Shown here one piece after another: positions 1-9,130 of a stretch of 64,000 nucleotides of DNA (the stretch's first letter is position 1; each line of letters starts with the position of its first letter). The notes under the pieces were generated by a model that made no database searches, had not been told where the DNA came from, and worked only from the letters and a program-made list of their open reading frames with translations. Origin of the DNA: Enterobacter sp. RHBSTW-00175 (GTDB taxonomy: Bacteria > Pseudomonadota > Gammaproteobacteria > Enterobacterales > Enterobacteriaceae); NCBI RefSeq assembly GCF_013927005.1, contig NZ_CP055930.1:5270001-5334000 (forward strand). Reading direction: 5' to 3'. The position numbers and the translations under genes were made by a program.

Positions 1-1273
1 CATCCGGGAATTCACCTGCAATAGCTTCCAGCACGTCCAGCGGCGTGACTAGCCCCTGCACGACACCAAACTCGTTAGTCACGATAACAAAGCTGCCGCG
101 GGCACGACGCAACACGCCCAGCAGGTTAATCGGATCCAGCGTTTCAGGGACCACGATAGCAGGCGATGCTGCGGCAATGGCTTCAACGTTGCCCCCCTCT
201 TCCAGGGCCACCAGCAGCTCTTTCGCGCGCACGATACCGACTATCTCATCGAGTTCACCACGGCACACCGGGAACAGGCTGTGCGGCGACGAGAGCAACT
301 GCTGGCGAATTTCATCAATACTGAGATTAGCGTCTACCCAACTGATTTCACCGCGTGGGGTCATTATCCCGCGTAGCGAACGGGAGGCCAGAGAAAGCAC
401 ACCGTTAATCATGTAACGCTCTTCTTCGACAAACGCCCCTTCAGGTACCGGAACCGGGTTACGGTTGTCTGAATCAGCCTGCACGTTCACCTGACGGCGA
501 CCGCCCATCAGACGTAAGATCGCATCAGCTGTACGGGCGCGCAGCGGCTGATTCGACTGCTGTTTGATAAAGTTACGACGCGCAATCTGATTAAACAGCT
601 CGATGAGGATCGAGAAGCCAATTGCGGCATACAGGTAACCTTTCGGAATATGGAAGCCAAACCCTTCTGCCACCAGGCTCAGGCCAATCATCAGAAGGAA
701 GCTCAGACAAAGTACAACGACCGTCGGATGCTGGTTCACGAAGCGCGTCAGCGGTTTAGACGCCAGCAGCATGACCGCCATCGCAATAACAACAGCCGCC
801 ATCATGACCGGCAGATGGTTCACCATACCGACCGCAGTAATCACCGCATCCAGCGAAAACACGGCATCCAGCACCACAATTTGCAGTACCACAACCCAGA
901 AGCTGGCATAGCCTTTACCGTGGCCATCATCGTGCTGTCTGTTCTCTAACCGTTCGTGAAGCTCCGTCGTCGCTTTGAAAAGCAGGAATATACCCCCGAC
1001 CAGCATGATCAAATCACGGCCGGAGAAGGTGTAATCCATCACGGAGAACAGCGGTTTGGTCAGCGTAACCATCCAAGAGATGACGGACAGCAGCGCCAGT
1101 CGCATAAACAGCGCCAGCGAGAGGCCGATCAGACGCGCTTTATCACGCTGTTTCGGCGGCAGTTTGTCCGCGAGAATGGCAATAAACACCAGGTTATCGA
1201 TACCGAGAACAATCTCAAGTACCACCAGCGTGAGTAATCCCACCCAGATTGACGGGTCCATTAAGAATTCCAT
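1..1273 (-). CDS. yoaE: YoaE, TerC-family membrane protein with CBS domains (3' end outside window)
   Basis: About 424 codons are visible, reading from [12 protein letters not shown] leftwards off the window edge; the E. coli protein is about 518 residues, so roughly the last 95 are missing. The N-terminal half is the hydrophobic TerC/YoaE domain with acidic membrane motifs (GIDNLVF near residue 25, FSLDAV further on). The second half, after a basic linker, carries the start of a CBS-pair domain ([15 protein letters not shown]). Such proteins are inner-membrane, CorC-like, and probably act in ion or redox homeostasis; the substrate is unknown. The ATG follows a purine-rich site (AGGAGC). It is transcribed divergently from manX. 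Confidence 0.9.
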   Translation of the reverse strand, partial: MEFLMDPSIWVGLLTLVVLEIVLGIDNLVFIAILADKLPPKQRDKARLIGLSLALFMRLALLSVISWMVTLTKPLFSVMDYTFSGRDLIMLVGGIFLLFKATTELHERLENRQHDDGHGKGYASFWVVVLQIVVLDAVFSLDAVITAVGMVNHLPVMMAAVVIAMAVMLLASKPLTRFVNQHPTVVVLCLSFLLMIGLSLVAEGFGFHIPKGYLYAAIGFSILIELFNQIARRNFIKQQSNQPLRARTADAILRLMGGRRQVNVQADSDNRNPVPVPEGAFVEEERYMINGVLSLASRSLRGIMTPRGEISWVDANLSIDEIRQQLLSSPHSLFPVCRGELDEIVGIVRAKELLVALEEGGNVEAIAAASPAIVVPETLDPINLLGVLRRARGSFVIVTNEFGVVQGLVTPLDVLEAIAGEFPD

Positions 1274-1569
1274 GACAAGCTCCTGCTAAAGGAATGACGA
1301 AACGGTGCCCCACTCAACGTGGGCAAATCAAGGGTAGACAGAATTGATGTGTGGCGAGAAACGCCGGTGAAAAAGGCATGAAATAGCCTGGAAGATGTCT
1401 GACGTCGGTGACGGTCCATACAGTGGGCTGCTGCCCTATACTCCTGAACAATTAAACGGAGGCTAAACATATCAGAGACAATGGGTTATTAGCAAAGATT
1501 TACGTTCCTTTGCAAACATCTGTAACACAAGTGCTTTACCTTACCGAAAAATCTGAAATCCGTAGCTAA

Positions 1570-1591
1570 ATTACGGATCTTCATCACATAA
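1570..1591 (+). promoter_or_regulatory. Candidate CRP site upstream of manX
   Basis: The right half TCATCACAT matches the CRP consensus well and the left half is weak, giving a 22-bp site centred near 1580. E. coli manXYZ is activated by cAMP-CRP from a site of this position and sequence, as I recall it. The assignment rests on similarity and location only. Confidence 0.5.
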
Positions 1592-1619
1592 ATTATTTTT
1601 TCACTATCTAAAATAAATC
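1591..1619 (+). promoter_or_regulatory. Candidate Mlc operator upstream of manX
   Basis: An AT-rich segment with the core TTTTTTCACTATCTAAAATA resembles the Mlc/NagC-type operator of E. coli manX, where the glucose-responsive repressor Mlc acts. It lies directly beside the CRP-like site and about 120 bases before the manX GTG start. The rest of the 460-base yoaE-manX gap holds promoter-type AT-rich sequence and no supported gene. Confidence 0.45.
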
Positions 1620-1736
1620 GCGGAAGTCTTAGTTAATTTAACTCTAACCCTTATCTGAATCGATTCGGTTCACCTAATACGATTCTCAGTACGAATGCCT
1701 GGCAGACGTATTAATGATAATAAAAGGAGGTAGCAA

Positions 1737-2699
1737 GTGACCATTGCTATTGTAATAGGCACACATGGTTGGGCTGCAGAGCAGTTACTCAAAACAGCAG
1801 AAATGCTGTTGGGCGAGCAGGAAAACGTGGGCTGGATCGATTTCGTTCCCGGTGAAAACGCCGAAACGCTGATTGAGAAATACACTGCTCAACTGGAGAA
1901 GCTGGATACCAGCAAAGGCGTGCTGTTTCTCGTCGATACATGGGGCGGCAGCCCATTCAACGCTGCCAGTCGCATTGTCGTCGATAAAGAGCACTATGAA
2001 GTCATCGCCGGGGTCAATGTCCCGATGTTGGTAGAAACCTTCATGGCGCGTGACGACAACCCGTCTTTCGATGAGCTGGTGGCATTGGCCGTTGAAACCG
2101 GTCGCGAAGGCGTGAAAGCGCTGAAAGCACAACCGGTTGCGAAGCCTGTACCTGCTGCCGTGGCGCCAAAAGCCGCCGCACCAGCGAAACCGATGGGCCC
2201 TAACGATTACATGGTTATCGGCCTCGCACGTATCGATGACCGTTTAATCCACGGCCAGGTGGCAACACGCTGGACCAAAGAAACCAACGTTAAACGCATT
2301 ATCGTGGTCAGCGACGAAGTTGCCGCCGACACGGTGCGAAGCACCCTGCTGACGCAGGTTGCCCCACCGGGTGTAACCGCGCACGTTGTGGATATCGCCA
2401 AGATGCTCCGAGTTTATAACAACCCGAAATATGCTGGTGAGCGCGTGATGCTTCTGTTTACTAACCCGACAGACGTAGAGCGCATTGTTGAAGGCGGCGT
2501 GAAAATAACCTCTGTTAACATTGGTGGTATGGCTTTCCGTCAGGGGAAAACTCAGGTCAACAACGCGATTTCAGTCGATGAGAAAGATATCGAAGCATTC
2601 AACAAACTGAATGCACGCGGTATTGAGCTGGAAGCCCGTAAAGTTTCCACAGACCAGAAACTGAAAATGATGGATTTGATCGGCAAAGTTGGGAAATAA
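1737..2699 (+). CDS. manX: PTS mannose transporter subunit IIAB
   Basis: ManX is the cytoplasmic phosphotransfer subunit of the mannose/glucose/glucosamine PTS. The IIA domain (about residues 1-130) carries the phosphorylated histidine in GTHGW (H10). An Ala/Pro-rich linker (about 131-155) joins it to the IIB domain, whose active histidine is in DDRLIHGQ (H172). The product is 320 residues; E. coli has 323. The start is GTG behind a very strong AAAGGAGG site, as in E. coli. It leads manXYZ-yobD. In E. coli this mRNA is a target of the sugar-stress sRNA SgrS; no claim is made here beyond the conserved context. Confidence 0.97.
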   Translation: MTIAIVIGTHGWAAEQLLKTAEMLLGEQENVGWIDFVPGENAETLIEKYTAQLEKLDTSKGVLFLVDTWGGSPFNAASRIVVDKEHYEVIAGVNVPMLVETFMARDDNPSFDELVALAVETGREGVKALKAQPVAKPVPAAVAPKAAAPAKPMGPNDYMVIGLARIDDRLIHGQVATRWTKETNVKRIIVVSDEVAADTVRSTLLTQVAPPGVTAHVVDIAKMLRVYNNPKYAGERVMLLFTNPTDVERIVEGGVKITSVNIGGMAFRQGKTQVNNAISVDEKDIEAFNKLNARGIELEARKVSTDQKLKMMDLIGKVGK

Positions 2700-2746
2700 C
2701 CCCGCGCTGATTTTTCACATAAAGCTTATGTAATAGGAGAAGTGCA

Positions 2747-3547
2747 ATGGAGATTACCACTCTTCAGATTGTGCTGGTGTTCGTCGTCGCATGTATTGCG
2801 GGTATGGAATCCGTACTTGATGAATTTCAGTTCCACCGCCCTCTGGTGGCCTGTACGTTGATTGGTGCCGTTCTCGGTGATATGAAAACCGGTATCATCA
2901 TCGGTGGTACCCTGGAAATGATCGCCCTCGGCTGGATGAACATCGGTGCGGCGGTTGCGCCAGATGCCGCGCTGGCATCCATTATTTCTACCGTTCTGGT
3001 TATTGCCGGCCACCAAAGCATCGGTGCAGGTATCGCGCTGGCGATTCCACTGGCAGCGGCAGGCCAGGTACTGACCATCATCGTTCGTACCATCACCGTA
3101 GCCTTCCAGCACGCGGCGGATAAGGCGGCCGAAAATGGCAACCTGACGGCGTTGTCCTGGATCCACGTTTCATCCCTGTTCCTGCAAGCAATGCGTATTG
3201 CAATCCCGGCCGTTATCGTTGCTATCTCTGTCGGTACCAGCGAAGTGCAGAGTATGCTGAACGCCATTCCTGAAGTGGTGACCGGCGGCCTGAACATCGC
3301 AGGTGGCATGATCGTGGTAGTAGGTTATGCGATGGTCATCAACATGATGCGCGCAGGCTATCTGATGCCGTTCTTCTACCTCGGCTTCGTTACCGCTGCG
3401 TTCACCAACTTCAACCTGGTTGCTCTGGGTGTGATTGGTGCGGTCATGGCGATTCTCTACATCCAGCTCAGCCCGAAATACAACCGCGTAGCGGGTGCTC
3501 CGGCACAGGCTGCTGGTAATAACGATCTCGATAACGAACTGGACTAG
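2747..3547 (+). CDS. manY: PTS mannose transporter subunit IIC
   Basis: ManY is one of the two membrane subunits that form the mannose channel; together with IID it also serves as an entry receptor for phage lambda DNA in E. coli. The 266-residue product is mostly hydrophobic helices, starting MEITTLQIVLVFVVAC, with the family stretch MKTGIIIGGTLEMIALGWMN near residue 50. It ends in a hydrophilic Asn/Asp-rich tail. It starts 47 bases after manX with an AGGAG site and stops 12 bases before the chosen manZ ATG, consistent with one transcript. Confidence 0.97.
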   Translation: MEITTLQIVLVFVVACIAGMESVLDEFQFHRPLVACTLIGAVLGDMKTGIIIGGTLEMIALGWMNIGAAVAPDAALASIISTVLVIAGHQSIGAGIALAIPLAAAGQVLTIIVRTITVAFQHAADKAAENGNLTALSWIHVSSLFLQAMRIAIPAVIVAISVGTSEVQSMLNAIPEVVTGGLNIAGGMIVVVGYAMVINMMRAGYLMPFFYLGFVTAAFTNFNLVALGVIGAVMAILYIQLSPKYNRVAGAPAQAAGNNDLDNELD

Positions 3548-3559
3548 CAGGTGAGCGAA

Positions 3560-4411
3560 ATGGTTGATATGACAAAAAATACCACTGAGAAGAAACTCAC
3601 TCCGGGTGATATTCGTGGCGTGTTCATCCGTTCTAACCTGTTTCAGGGTTCATGGAACTTCGAACGTATGCAGGCGCTCGGCTTCTGCTTCTCCATGGTA
3701 CCGGCGATCAAACGCCTGTATCCGGAAAACAACGAAGCGCGTCGTCAGGCGATTAAGCGTCACCTGGAATTCTTCAACACCCATCCTTATGTAGCGGCAC
3801 CGGTTCTGGGCGTTACCCTGGCGATGGAAGAGCAGCGTGCTAACGGCGCAGAGATTGACGATGGTGCCATCAACGGTATCAAAGTGGGTCTGATGGGGCC
3901 GCTGGCAGGCGTAGGCGACCCCATCTTCTGGGGTACTGTTCGTCCGGTATTTGCGGCTCTTGGCGCAGGTATCGCGATGAGTGGGAGCCTGCTCGGCCCA
4001 CTGCTGTTCTTCATCCTGTTCAACGCTGTGCGTCTGCTGACCCGTTATTACGGCGTGGCATACGGCTACCGTAAAGGTGTTGACATCGTTAAGGACATGG
4101 GTGGCGGCTTCCTGCAAAAGCTGACCGAGGGGGCGTCTATTCTCGGCCTCTTTGTTATGGGGGCGCTGGTTAACAAATGGACGCACGTGAACATCCCGCT
4201 GGTGGTGTCGACCATTACCGGTCAGGATGGTCAGACACGCGTCACCACGGTGCAAACCATTCTGGATCAGCTGATGCCAGGCCTGGTTCCACTGCTGTTG
4301 ACCTTCGCCTGTATGTGGCTGCTGCGTAAGAAAGTTAACCCGCTGTGGATCATCGTTGGCTTCTTCGTCATCGGTATCGCGGGCTACGCTGTCGGCTTGC
4401 TGGGTCTGTAA
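3560..4411 (+). CDS. manZ: PTS mannose transporter subunit IID
   Basis: ManZ pairs with ManY in the membrane translocator of the mannose PTS. Family landmarks are LFQGSWNFERMQALGF near the N-terminus, GLMGPLAGVGDPIFWGT in the middle and a hydrophobic C-terminus. I chose ATG 3560 because AGGTGA sits at proper spacing before it and it gives the usual 283 residues; an in-frame GTG at 3551 would add three residues. A strong intrinsic terminator follows within 20 bases, so much transcription should stop before yobD. Confidence 0.96.
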   Translation: MVDMTKNTTEKKLTPGDIRGVFIRSNLFQGSWNFERMQALGFCFSMVPAIKRLYPENNEARRQAIKRHLEFFNTHPYVAAPVLGVTLAMEEQRANGAEIDDGAINGIKVGLMGPLAGVGDPIFWGTVRPVFAALGAGIAMSGSLLGPLLFFILFNAVRLLTRYYGVAYGYRKGVDIVKDMGGGFLQKLTEGASILGLFVMGALVNKWTHVNIPLVVSTITGQDGQTRVTTVQTILDQLMPGLVPLLLTFACMWLLRKKVNPLWIIVGFFVIGIAGYAVGLLGL

Positions 4412-4426
4412 GTTACTGCTTTATAT

Positions 4427-4452
4427 ACCGGGGGCTTGCCCCCGGTTTTTTT
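4427..4452 (+). terminator. Intrinsic terminator after manZ
   Basis: The hairpin ACCGGGGGC-TTG-CCCCCGGT is followed by a run of seven T. It sits between manZ and yobD and probably limits read-through. Confidence 0.9.
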
Positions 4453-4465
4453 ATCTGGAGGATGA

Positions 4466-4924
4466 ATGACTGCCACGGACATCGTACTGGTTCTTTTTAT
4501 TGCTGCCCTTCTGGCTTACGCCATTTATGATGAGTTCATCATGACCCGCCGCCATGGCGAATCGTTGCTCACCATCCCTCTTCTGCGCCGTAACCGCATC
4601 GATGCCGTCATCTTTGTGGGTTTACTGGTCATTCTGATTTACAACAACATCATGAGTCACGGTGCATTATTAACCACATGGTTATTATGTGCGCTGGTAT
4701 TAATGGCGATTTATTTGTTCTGGGTCCGTACACCGAAGGTCATCTTTAAAAGTCAGGGGTTTTTCTTTGCTAATGTGTGGATAGAATATAACCGCATTAA
4801 AGAGATGAATTTATCGGAAGATGGTGTCCTGGTTATGCAATTAGAACAACGCCGCCTTCTTATCCGGGTCAAAAATATTGATGACCTCGAAAAGATATAC
4901 AAGTTACTCGTTAAAACTCAATAA
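4466..4924 (+). CDS. yobD: YobD, DUF986 inner-membrane protein
   Basis: A 152-residue protein of unknown function, the same length as E. coli YobD. Three hydrophobic segments lie at roughly residues 5-20, 50-65 and 70-90. A conserved cytoplasmic tail follows, including [20 protein letters not shown] and the ending [10 protein letters not shown]. An AGGATGA site precedes the ATG. It sits just downstream of the manZ terminator, an arrangement conserved in enterics. That suggests, but does not show, a link with the mannose PTS. Confidence 0.93.
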   Translation: MTATDIVLVLFIAALLAYAIYDEFIMTRRHGESLLTIPLLRRNRIDAVIFVGLLVILIYNNIMSHGALLTTWLLCALVLMAIYLFWVRTPKVIFKSQGFFFANVWIEYNRIKEMNLSEDGVLVMQLEQRRLLIRVKNIDDLEKIYKLLVKTQ

Positions 4925-4932
4925 GTTACACT

Positions 4933-4948
4933 TATAGCACTGGCTATA
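4933..4948 (+). promoter_or_regulatory. Candidate MntR box 1 upstream of mntP
   Basis: TATAGCACTGGCTATA is a palindrome containing ATAGC-N4-GCTAT, the core of the E. coli MntR operator as recalled from mntH. It lies 41 bases, centre to centre, from a second copy at 4972-4991. Confidence 0.45.
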
Positions 4949-4971
4949 TATTGCAGTATTTTCACGCTGAG

Positions 4972-4991
4972 AATATAGCCTTAGCTATATT
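4972..4991 (+). promoter_or_regulatory. Candidate MntR box 2 upstream of mntP
   Basis: AATATAGC-CTTA-GCTATATT is a perfect 20-bp palindrome with the MntR core ATAGC-N4-GCTAT. MntR with Mn2+ is known to raise mntP expression in E. coli. The box lies about 140 bases before the riboswitch, far for a classical activator site, so a relieving or looping role is possible. Confidence 0.55.
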
Positions 4992-5040
4992 AAGAAGCCA
5001 AAAACACTTATATTTATTAACGATAAGTTTACGCTTAAAT

Positions 5041-5059
5041 CTAAATGAAAATCGTTATC
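5041..5059 (+). promoter_or_regulatory. Candidate Fur box upstream of mntP
   Basis: The 19-mer CTAAATGAAAATCGTTATC matches the Fur consensus GATAATGATAATCATTATC at 14 of 19 positions. Fur control would couple Mn export to iron status. This is inference from sequence only. Confidence 0.4.
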
Positions 5060-5127
5060 AAGTAGTTAATGGAATAATACTTTTCTGTTGTTGTTTTATA
5101 TTCTAAAAATATGTTAAGGTTGCGCCC

Positions 5128-5255
5128 GTCGTTGGGGAGTAGCTGATTTCCTGTTTACCAGGAAATGTACGTGTCAACATACTCGTTGAAAAACGTGGCG
5201 CGTACGGATCTTTTTGCACAGTTGCGGTGTTCGAAAAGATCAGGCGAGACCATAG
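5128..5255 (+). ncRNA. yybP-ykoY (manganese) riboswitch in the mntP leader
   Basis: The leader carries the marks of this Mn2+-sensing element: GGGGAGTAGC at 5134, an extended first helix, ACGTGGCGCGTACGG in the middle, and the closing GGCGAGACCATA near 5242. E. coli has the same element before mntP and alx. The remaining 70 bases before the mntP start are probably the expression platform, which may expose or hide the ribosome binding site. A weak promoter (TTGTTG, then TATGTT) lies just upstream near 5088-5115. Confidence 0.88.
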
Positions 5256-5323
5256 ATACATTAACTGCTGTTTACTGGGGGCAGTGATGTGTCATATGGA
5301 TATCTCCCGGTCTGGACGCTCTT

Positions 5324-5890
5324 ATGAATATCTCTGCAACAATTCTTCTGGCTTTCGGCATGTCCATGGACGCTTTTGCAGCCTCCATTGGTAAAGGTGC
5401 CACTCTCCACAAACCAAAATTCTCTGAAGCGTTACGCACCGGTCTTATCTTTGGTGCCATCGAAACGCTAACACCGCTGATTGGCTGGGGTCTGGGAATG
5501 CTCGCCAGCCAGTTCGTCCTGGAGTGGAATCATTGGATCGCGTTTGTTCTGCTGGTGTTCCTCGGCGGGCGAATGGTTATCGAAGGTTTTCGCGCAAGCA
5601 GCGATGAAGATGAAGCACCGCAACACCGCCATGGCTTCTGGTTGCTGGTCACGACCGCGATCGCCACAAGTCTTGACGCGATGGCTGTAGGGGTTGGTCT
5701 GGCATTCCTTCAGGTCAACATTATCGCCACCGCCCTGGCGATTGGCTGTGCCACCCTGATTATGTCGACGCTGGGGATGATGGTTGGCCGCTTTATCGGC
5801 CCGCTGCTTGGCAAGCGAGCCGAAATTCTGGGGGGTATCGTGTTAATCGGGATTGGTGCCCAAATCCTGTGGGCACACTTCGCCGGTTAA
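5324..5890 (+). CDS. mntP: Manganese efflux pump MntP
   Basis: MntP exports Mn2+ across the inner membrane. The 188-residue protein (same length as in E. coli) is two related halves of three hydrophobic helices each. Each half has an acidic helix motif: [15 protein letters not shown] near residue 15 and [15 protein letters not shown] near residue 118. A charged, His-containing cytoplasmic loop ([13 protein letters not shown]) lies between them. Control is layered: the riboswitch leader, two MntR-like palindromes and a Fur-like box upstream. Its stop overlaps the convergent rlmA by four bases. Confidence 0.97.
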   Translation: MNISATILLAFGMSMDAFAASIGKGATLHKPKFSEALRTGLIFGAIETLTPLIGWGLGMLASQFVLEWNHWIAFVLLVFLGGRMVIEGFRASSDEDEAPQHRHGFWLLVTTAIATSLDAMAVGVGLAFLQVNIIATALAIGCATLIMSTLGMMVGRFIGPLLGKRAEILGGIVLIGIGAQILWAHFAG

Positions 5891-6699
5891 TCTTTGCGCT
5901 GCCAGCAGTGGATACTGAAATCCGTCTGGCAGCAAAACTCGTTCTGTTTCGCTAACGTCTCCCACACAGCAGGTTTCGCCCGCCACGCAAAGGGCGTCAT
6001 TTGCAGCAAGGCTACCGCTTCATCCCCTTTGAGTTTCATCTCATACGCGACCGTCTGTTCCTGTTGCAGGCTAAAACCCGCCAGCTGTTCAGAATGCGGT
6101 TCATGTAAGCGCACGTCATCGTAAATCAAACCTTTCAGCTCCATCAGATGACGCGGGCCCGGTGTAACGGTAATCACCCAGCCACCGGGTTTTACGACCC
6201 GCGCCAGCTCTTCAGCTTTACAGGGCGCATAAATTCGCACCACGGCATCCATGCTGGCATCCTCAAATGGCAAGCGATGGCTGGACGCCACGCAGAACGT
6301 CACCGACGAATAGCGCTTCGCCGCCGCGCGGATAGCCACTTTAGAGACATCCAGACCGAAGGTTTCAGCGCCTTTCTCGCGGGCCACATCAGCAAACAAT
6401 GCTGTGTAGTAACCCTCACCACAGCCAATATCCAGAATGGCTGAAGGCGTCGAAAGGTTTTCTGTCAGTAGCTGTGCAACAGTGTCTCTCAGGGGCTGAT
6501 AATGTCCGGCATCAAGAAATGCTCGGCGCGCCTGCATCATCTCCGCGCTGTCGCCCGGGTCGCGCGAACGTTTATGTTGCACCGGAAGAAGATTCACATA
6601 GCCCTCTTTCGCCATATCAAACTGGTGCCCTTGCGGGCAGGTAAAACTTTTCTCAGAACGCGTCAGGCGCGCGTGGCAAAGTGGGCAACTGAAGGACAT
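5887..6699 (-). CDS. rlmA: 23S rRNA (guanine-745-N1)-methyltransferase RlmA
   Basis: RlmA methylates N1 of G745 in helix 35 of 23S rRNA using S-adenosylmethionine. An N-terminal zinc ribbon is visible as CPLC (residues 5-8) and CPQGH (about 21-25). The Rossmann SAM site is [12 protein letters not shown]. The 270-residue length matches the family (269 in E. coli). Start 6699 (MSFSCPLC) is preferred over an upstream in-frame codon because it aligns with the known N-terminus. Confidence 0.95.
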   Translation of the reverse strand: MSFSCPLCHARLTRSEKSFTCPQGHQFDMAKEGYVNLLPVQHKRSRDPGDSAEMMQARRAFLDAGHYQPLRDTVAQLLTENLSTPSAILDIGCGEGYYTALFADVAREKGAETFGLDVSKVAIRAAAKRYSSVTFCVASSHRLPFEDASMDAVVRIYAPCKAEELARVVKPGGWVITVTPGPRHLMELKGLIYDDVRLHEPHSEQLAGFSLQQEQTVAYEMKLKGDEAVALLQMTPFAWRAKPAVWETLAKQNEFCCQTDFSIHCWQRKD

Positions 6700-6764
6700 G
6701 GTGGCTCCGGGCAATCATAAAGGGCGAAAGTGTACCGCTATTCGCCCGGGTTATAAACGCCTGG

Positions 6765-8483
6765 CTAACGCATGACGATAAGGTGAGTGGAATCCGCCGC
6801 TAAACCATCAGGTTTGACGTTTTCAAGGCGTAGCACGTTCCCCATGATCTCGCTGAAAACCGGTGCTGATACTGCCCCGCCGTAATAATCCCCGTTTTGC
6901 GGATCGTTAATCACCACCACTAATGCAAAACGCGGCTGACTGGCGGGCGCAACACCTGCGGTGTAAGCCACGTATTTATCAACATATTTACCGTCATCAC
7001 CGATTTTTTTCGCTGTCCCGGTTTTAACCGCTACACGATAATCGCGTACCGCAGCCTTAATGCCACCGCCACCCGGCAGCGCCACGCTTTCCATCATATG
7101 CTCAACTTCATGGGCAATCTCCTCAGACATCACCCTGTGCCCGATTACCGGAGGATCAATTCGGGTTATCGACAACGGGCGCTCCAGCCCATAGCTGCCA
7201 ATGGTAGCGTAGACATGCGCCAGTTGCAGTGGCGTGACCATCAGCCCGTAGCCAAACGCGAAGGTGGCCCGGTCGAGCTGGCTCCAGAATTTACGCTGCG
7301 GCAGCAAGCCCGAGCTTTCCCCCGTTAAGCCAAGCCCGGTGTTCGTACCAAAACCAAAGTTCTTATAGGTATCAAGCAATCGCTGGATCGGCATCGCCAG
7401 CGAGAGCCGCGACACCCCTGTGTCGCTCGATTTTTGCAATATACCGGTCATCGTCAGTTCAGGGTAATACCCCACATCCCGAATGCGGTGGCCATCAAGC
7501 ATGTACGGATGGGTATCTATCACGCTGTCGGGCTTTACCAGCCCTTGCTGTAACGCGGTCATCAACACCAGAGGCTTGACGGTAGAGCCCGGTTCAAAGG
7601 TGTCGCTGATGGCGCGATTGCGAAAATCGTTCAAAGTCGCACCATCACGATTATTAGGGTTGAAATCAGGGAAACTCGCCATCGCCAGGATCTCGCCCGT
7701 CTGGACGTTAATCAGAACAGAGGCGCCAGATTCGGCTTTATTCCACACGACAGCGTTATCCAGCGCATCTTCCGTAATGGTTTGCAGACGCTCATCAATA
7801 CTAAGCTGGATGTTGTGCGCTGGAACCGGCGCTATCTCAGTCAGGTTTTCAACCACGCGCCCGTAGCGGTCTTCCCTCACCTGCCTGACGCCGGCTTTCC
7901 CTGAAAGTTGTGCGTTAAAGCTTTTCTCAACCCCTTCAATGCCCTGCCCGTCAATATTCGTGAACCCTATCAGGTTGGCTGCAACATGACCGGCGGGATA
8001 AAAGCGCCGCGATTCGTCGCGCAAGTTGATGCCTGGCAGATTGAGTTTATCGATCCATTGCGCCTGAGAAGGGTCAACCTGACGGGCAAGATAAATAAAG
8101 CGCCCCTGCGGTGTGCTGTTGATTCGGGCAGAGAGTGTGCCAAGAGAGAGATGTAATGCATTCGCCAGCGCCTGCCAGCGTTCATCAAACCCCACACCAC
8201 CTTTTGCCAGCACGGTTTTCGGATCAGCCCAGACAGCTCTTACCGGTACACTGACAGCAAGCGGTCTGTTTTCCCTGTCAACAATCATCCCGCGAGGCGC
8301 ATCAATCGCGACTTCACGCAGCGAGCGCATATCTTCCTGCTTAACGAGATTGTCAGGTTTGATGATTTGCAACCAGGCAACACGGCCCAGTAAGAAAGCC
8401 AGACTACAAAAAATAGCAAGACACAGCAGCGCAAAACGAGCCGGGGTAAAGTTTCCGGCTGTCGTTATCGTTTTCTTTTTCAC
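6765..8483 (-). CDS. PBP3SAL-like peptidoglycan transpeptidase (second FtsI-type class B PBP)
   Basis: A paralogue of the division transpeptidase FtsI: a short cytoplasmic N-terminus, one membrane helix (RFALLCLAIFCSLAFLLG), a dimerisation domain starting near RGMIVDRENRPLAVS, and a penicillin-binding domain. The catalytic motif STVK is near residue 300 and KTGT near residue 487. The second motif reads SSD rather than the SSN of FtsI. Genuine ftsI lies in the dcw cluster elsewhere; the gene at this spot (rlmA-cspC) is the locus of Salmonella PBP3SAL, which functions at acidic pH. GTG 8483, after GGGG at good spacing, is preferred over a TTG at 8507 with poor spacing. Confidence 0.82.
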   Translation of the reverse strand: MKKKTITTAGNFTPARFALLCLAIFCSLAFLLGRVAWLQIIKPDNLVKQEDMRSLREVAIDAPRGMIVDRENRPLAVSVPVRAVWADPKTVLAKGGVGFDERWQALANALHLSLGTLSARINSTPQGRFIYLARQVDPSQAQWIDKLNLPGINLRDESRRFYPAGHVAANLIGFTNIDGQGIEGVEKSFNAQLSGKAGVRQVREDRYGRVVENLTEIAPVPAHNIQLSIDERLQTITEDALDNAVVWNKAESGASVLINVQTGEILAMASFPDFNPNNRDGATLNDFRNRAISDTFEPGSTVKPLVLMTALQQGLVKPDSVIDTHPYMLDGHRIRDVGYYPELTMTGILQKSSDTGVSRLSLAMPIQRLLDTYKNFGFGTNTGLGLTGESSGLLPQRKFWSQLDRATFAFGYGLMVTPLQLAHVYATIGSYGLERPLSITRIDPPVIGHRVMSEEIAHEVEHMMESVALPGGGGIKAAVRDYRVAVKTGTAKKIGDDGKYVDKYVAYTAGVAPASQPRFALVVVINDPQNGDYYGGAVSAPVFSEIMGNVLRLENVKPDGLAADSTHLIVMR

Positions 8484-8625
8484 CTGAACCCCAGGTCCGT
8501 TGAACAACGCCCTGATTTAACGGGAAAAGGCCGGCTGACGCGGTGAAAACAATGCTAATAACCTCGTAGCTTTGCAACAAGTTGCTAACAAGGCGTTCAT
8601 TCGTAATATTTTGAAAGATAAGGCA

Positions 8626-8654
8626 ATAAAAAAGCCCCGCATAAGCGAGGCTTT
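8626..8654 (-). terminator. Intrinsic terminator after cspC
   Basis: On the minus strand AAGCCTCGC-TTAT-GCGGGGCTT is followed by TTTT, 48 bases past the cspC stop. Confidence 0.85.
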
Positions 8655-8701
8655 ATATCTGAGATCGAAGCGCAGAAGCACTTCAGTCAGCAGTGGTTCG
8701 A

Positions 8702-8911
8702 TCAGATAGCAGTTACGTTAACTGCAGCTGGGCCTTTCTGGCCGTCCTGAATTTCGAACTCAACGTTCTGGCCTTCAGCCAGAGTTTTGAAGCCGTTACC
8801 CTGGATTGCAGAGAAGTGTACGAACACATCTTTGCTGCCGTCAGCAGGAGTAATGAAACCAAAACCTTTAGACTCGTTGAACCACTTAACTTGACCTTTA
8901 ATCTTTGCCAT
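8702..8911 (-). CDS. cspC: Cold-shock-family RNA chaperone CspC
   Basis: A 69-residue OB-fold protein with both RNA-binding motifs, KGFGFI and VFVHF. It starts [16 protein letters not shown], as E. coli CspC does. CspC is made at 37 C without cold shock, acts as a transcription antiterminator and mRNA stabiliser, and affects rpoS levels. The ATG at 8911 gives the family length; an ATG two codons upstream is less likely. It follows yobF by 25 bases on the same transcript. Confidence 0.95.
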
Positions 8912-8936
8912 TTGCAAAATTCCTTAGAGTGTTTTC

Positions 8937-9068
8937 TTAGCCCGCAGGCATTGACTGAGATAAAACTGAGACATTACTGCTTGAGGCACTAATATAAGGT
9001 TCGGCAGAGAAGCGGTATTCAACGACAACGTGTTTACTCAGGACTTCTTTACTGAAAATGCCACACAT
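8937..9068 (-). CDS. yobF: YobF small protein
   Basis: A 43-codon reading frame starting [20 protein letters not shown] and containing EPYISAS matches the E. coli stress-induced small protein YobF (47 residues) in sequence and position. The last residues differ from K-12 and end earlier. It precedes cspC and the two are co-transcribed in E. coli. In E. coli YobF accumulates after heat shock and other stress; its function is unknown. Confidence 0.8.
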   Translation of the reverse strand: MCGIFSKEVLSKHVVVEYRFSAEPYISASSSNVSVLSQSMPAG

Positions 9069-9100
9069 AAACAGAACTGTACCTCGTTTGACCCAAAACG

Positions 9101-9130
9101 TGTTATCACACACAACGTTAATTATGGCAA
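9101..9130 (-). promoter_or_regulatory. Candidate sigma70 promoter for yobF-cspC
   Basis: Minus-strand TTGCCA (9130-9125), an 18-base spacer and ATAACA (9106-9101) would start transcription about 25 bases before the yobF ATG. The rest of 9131-9595 is AT-rich; I see no gene or clear terminator in it. Confidence 0.4.

Noticed and set aside
1261..1470. 69-codon frame on the minus strand in the yoaE-manX gap
   Set aside because: It overlaps the yoaE start, has no recognisable family and no good ribosome binding site; the sequence fits a promoter region better.
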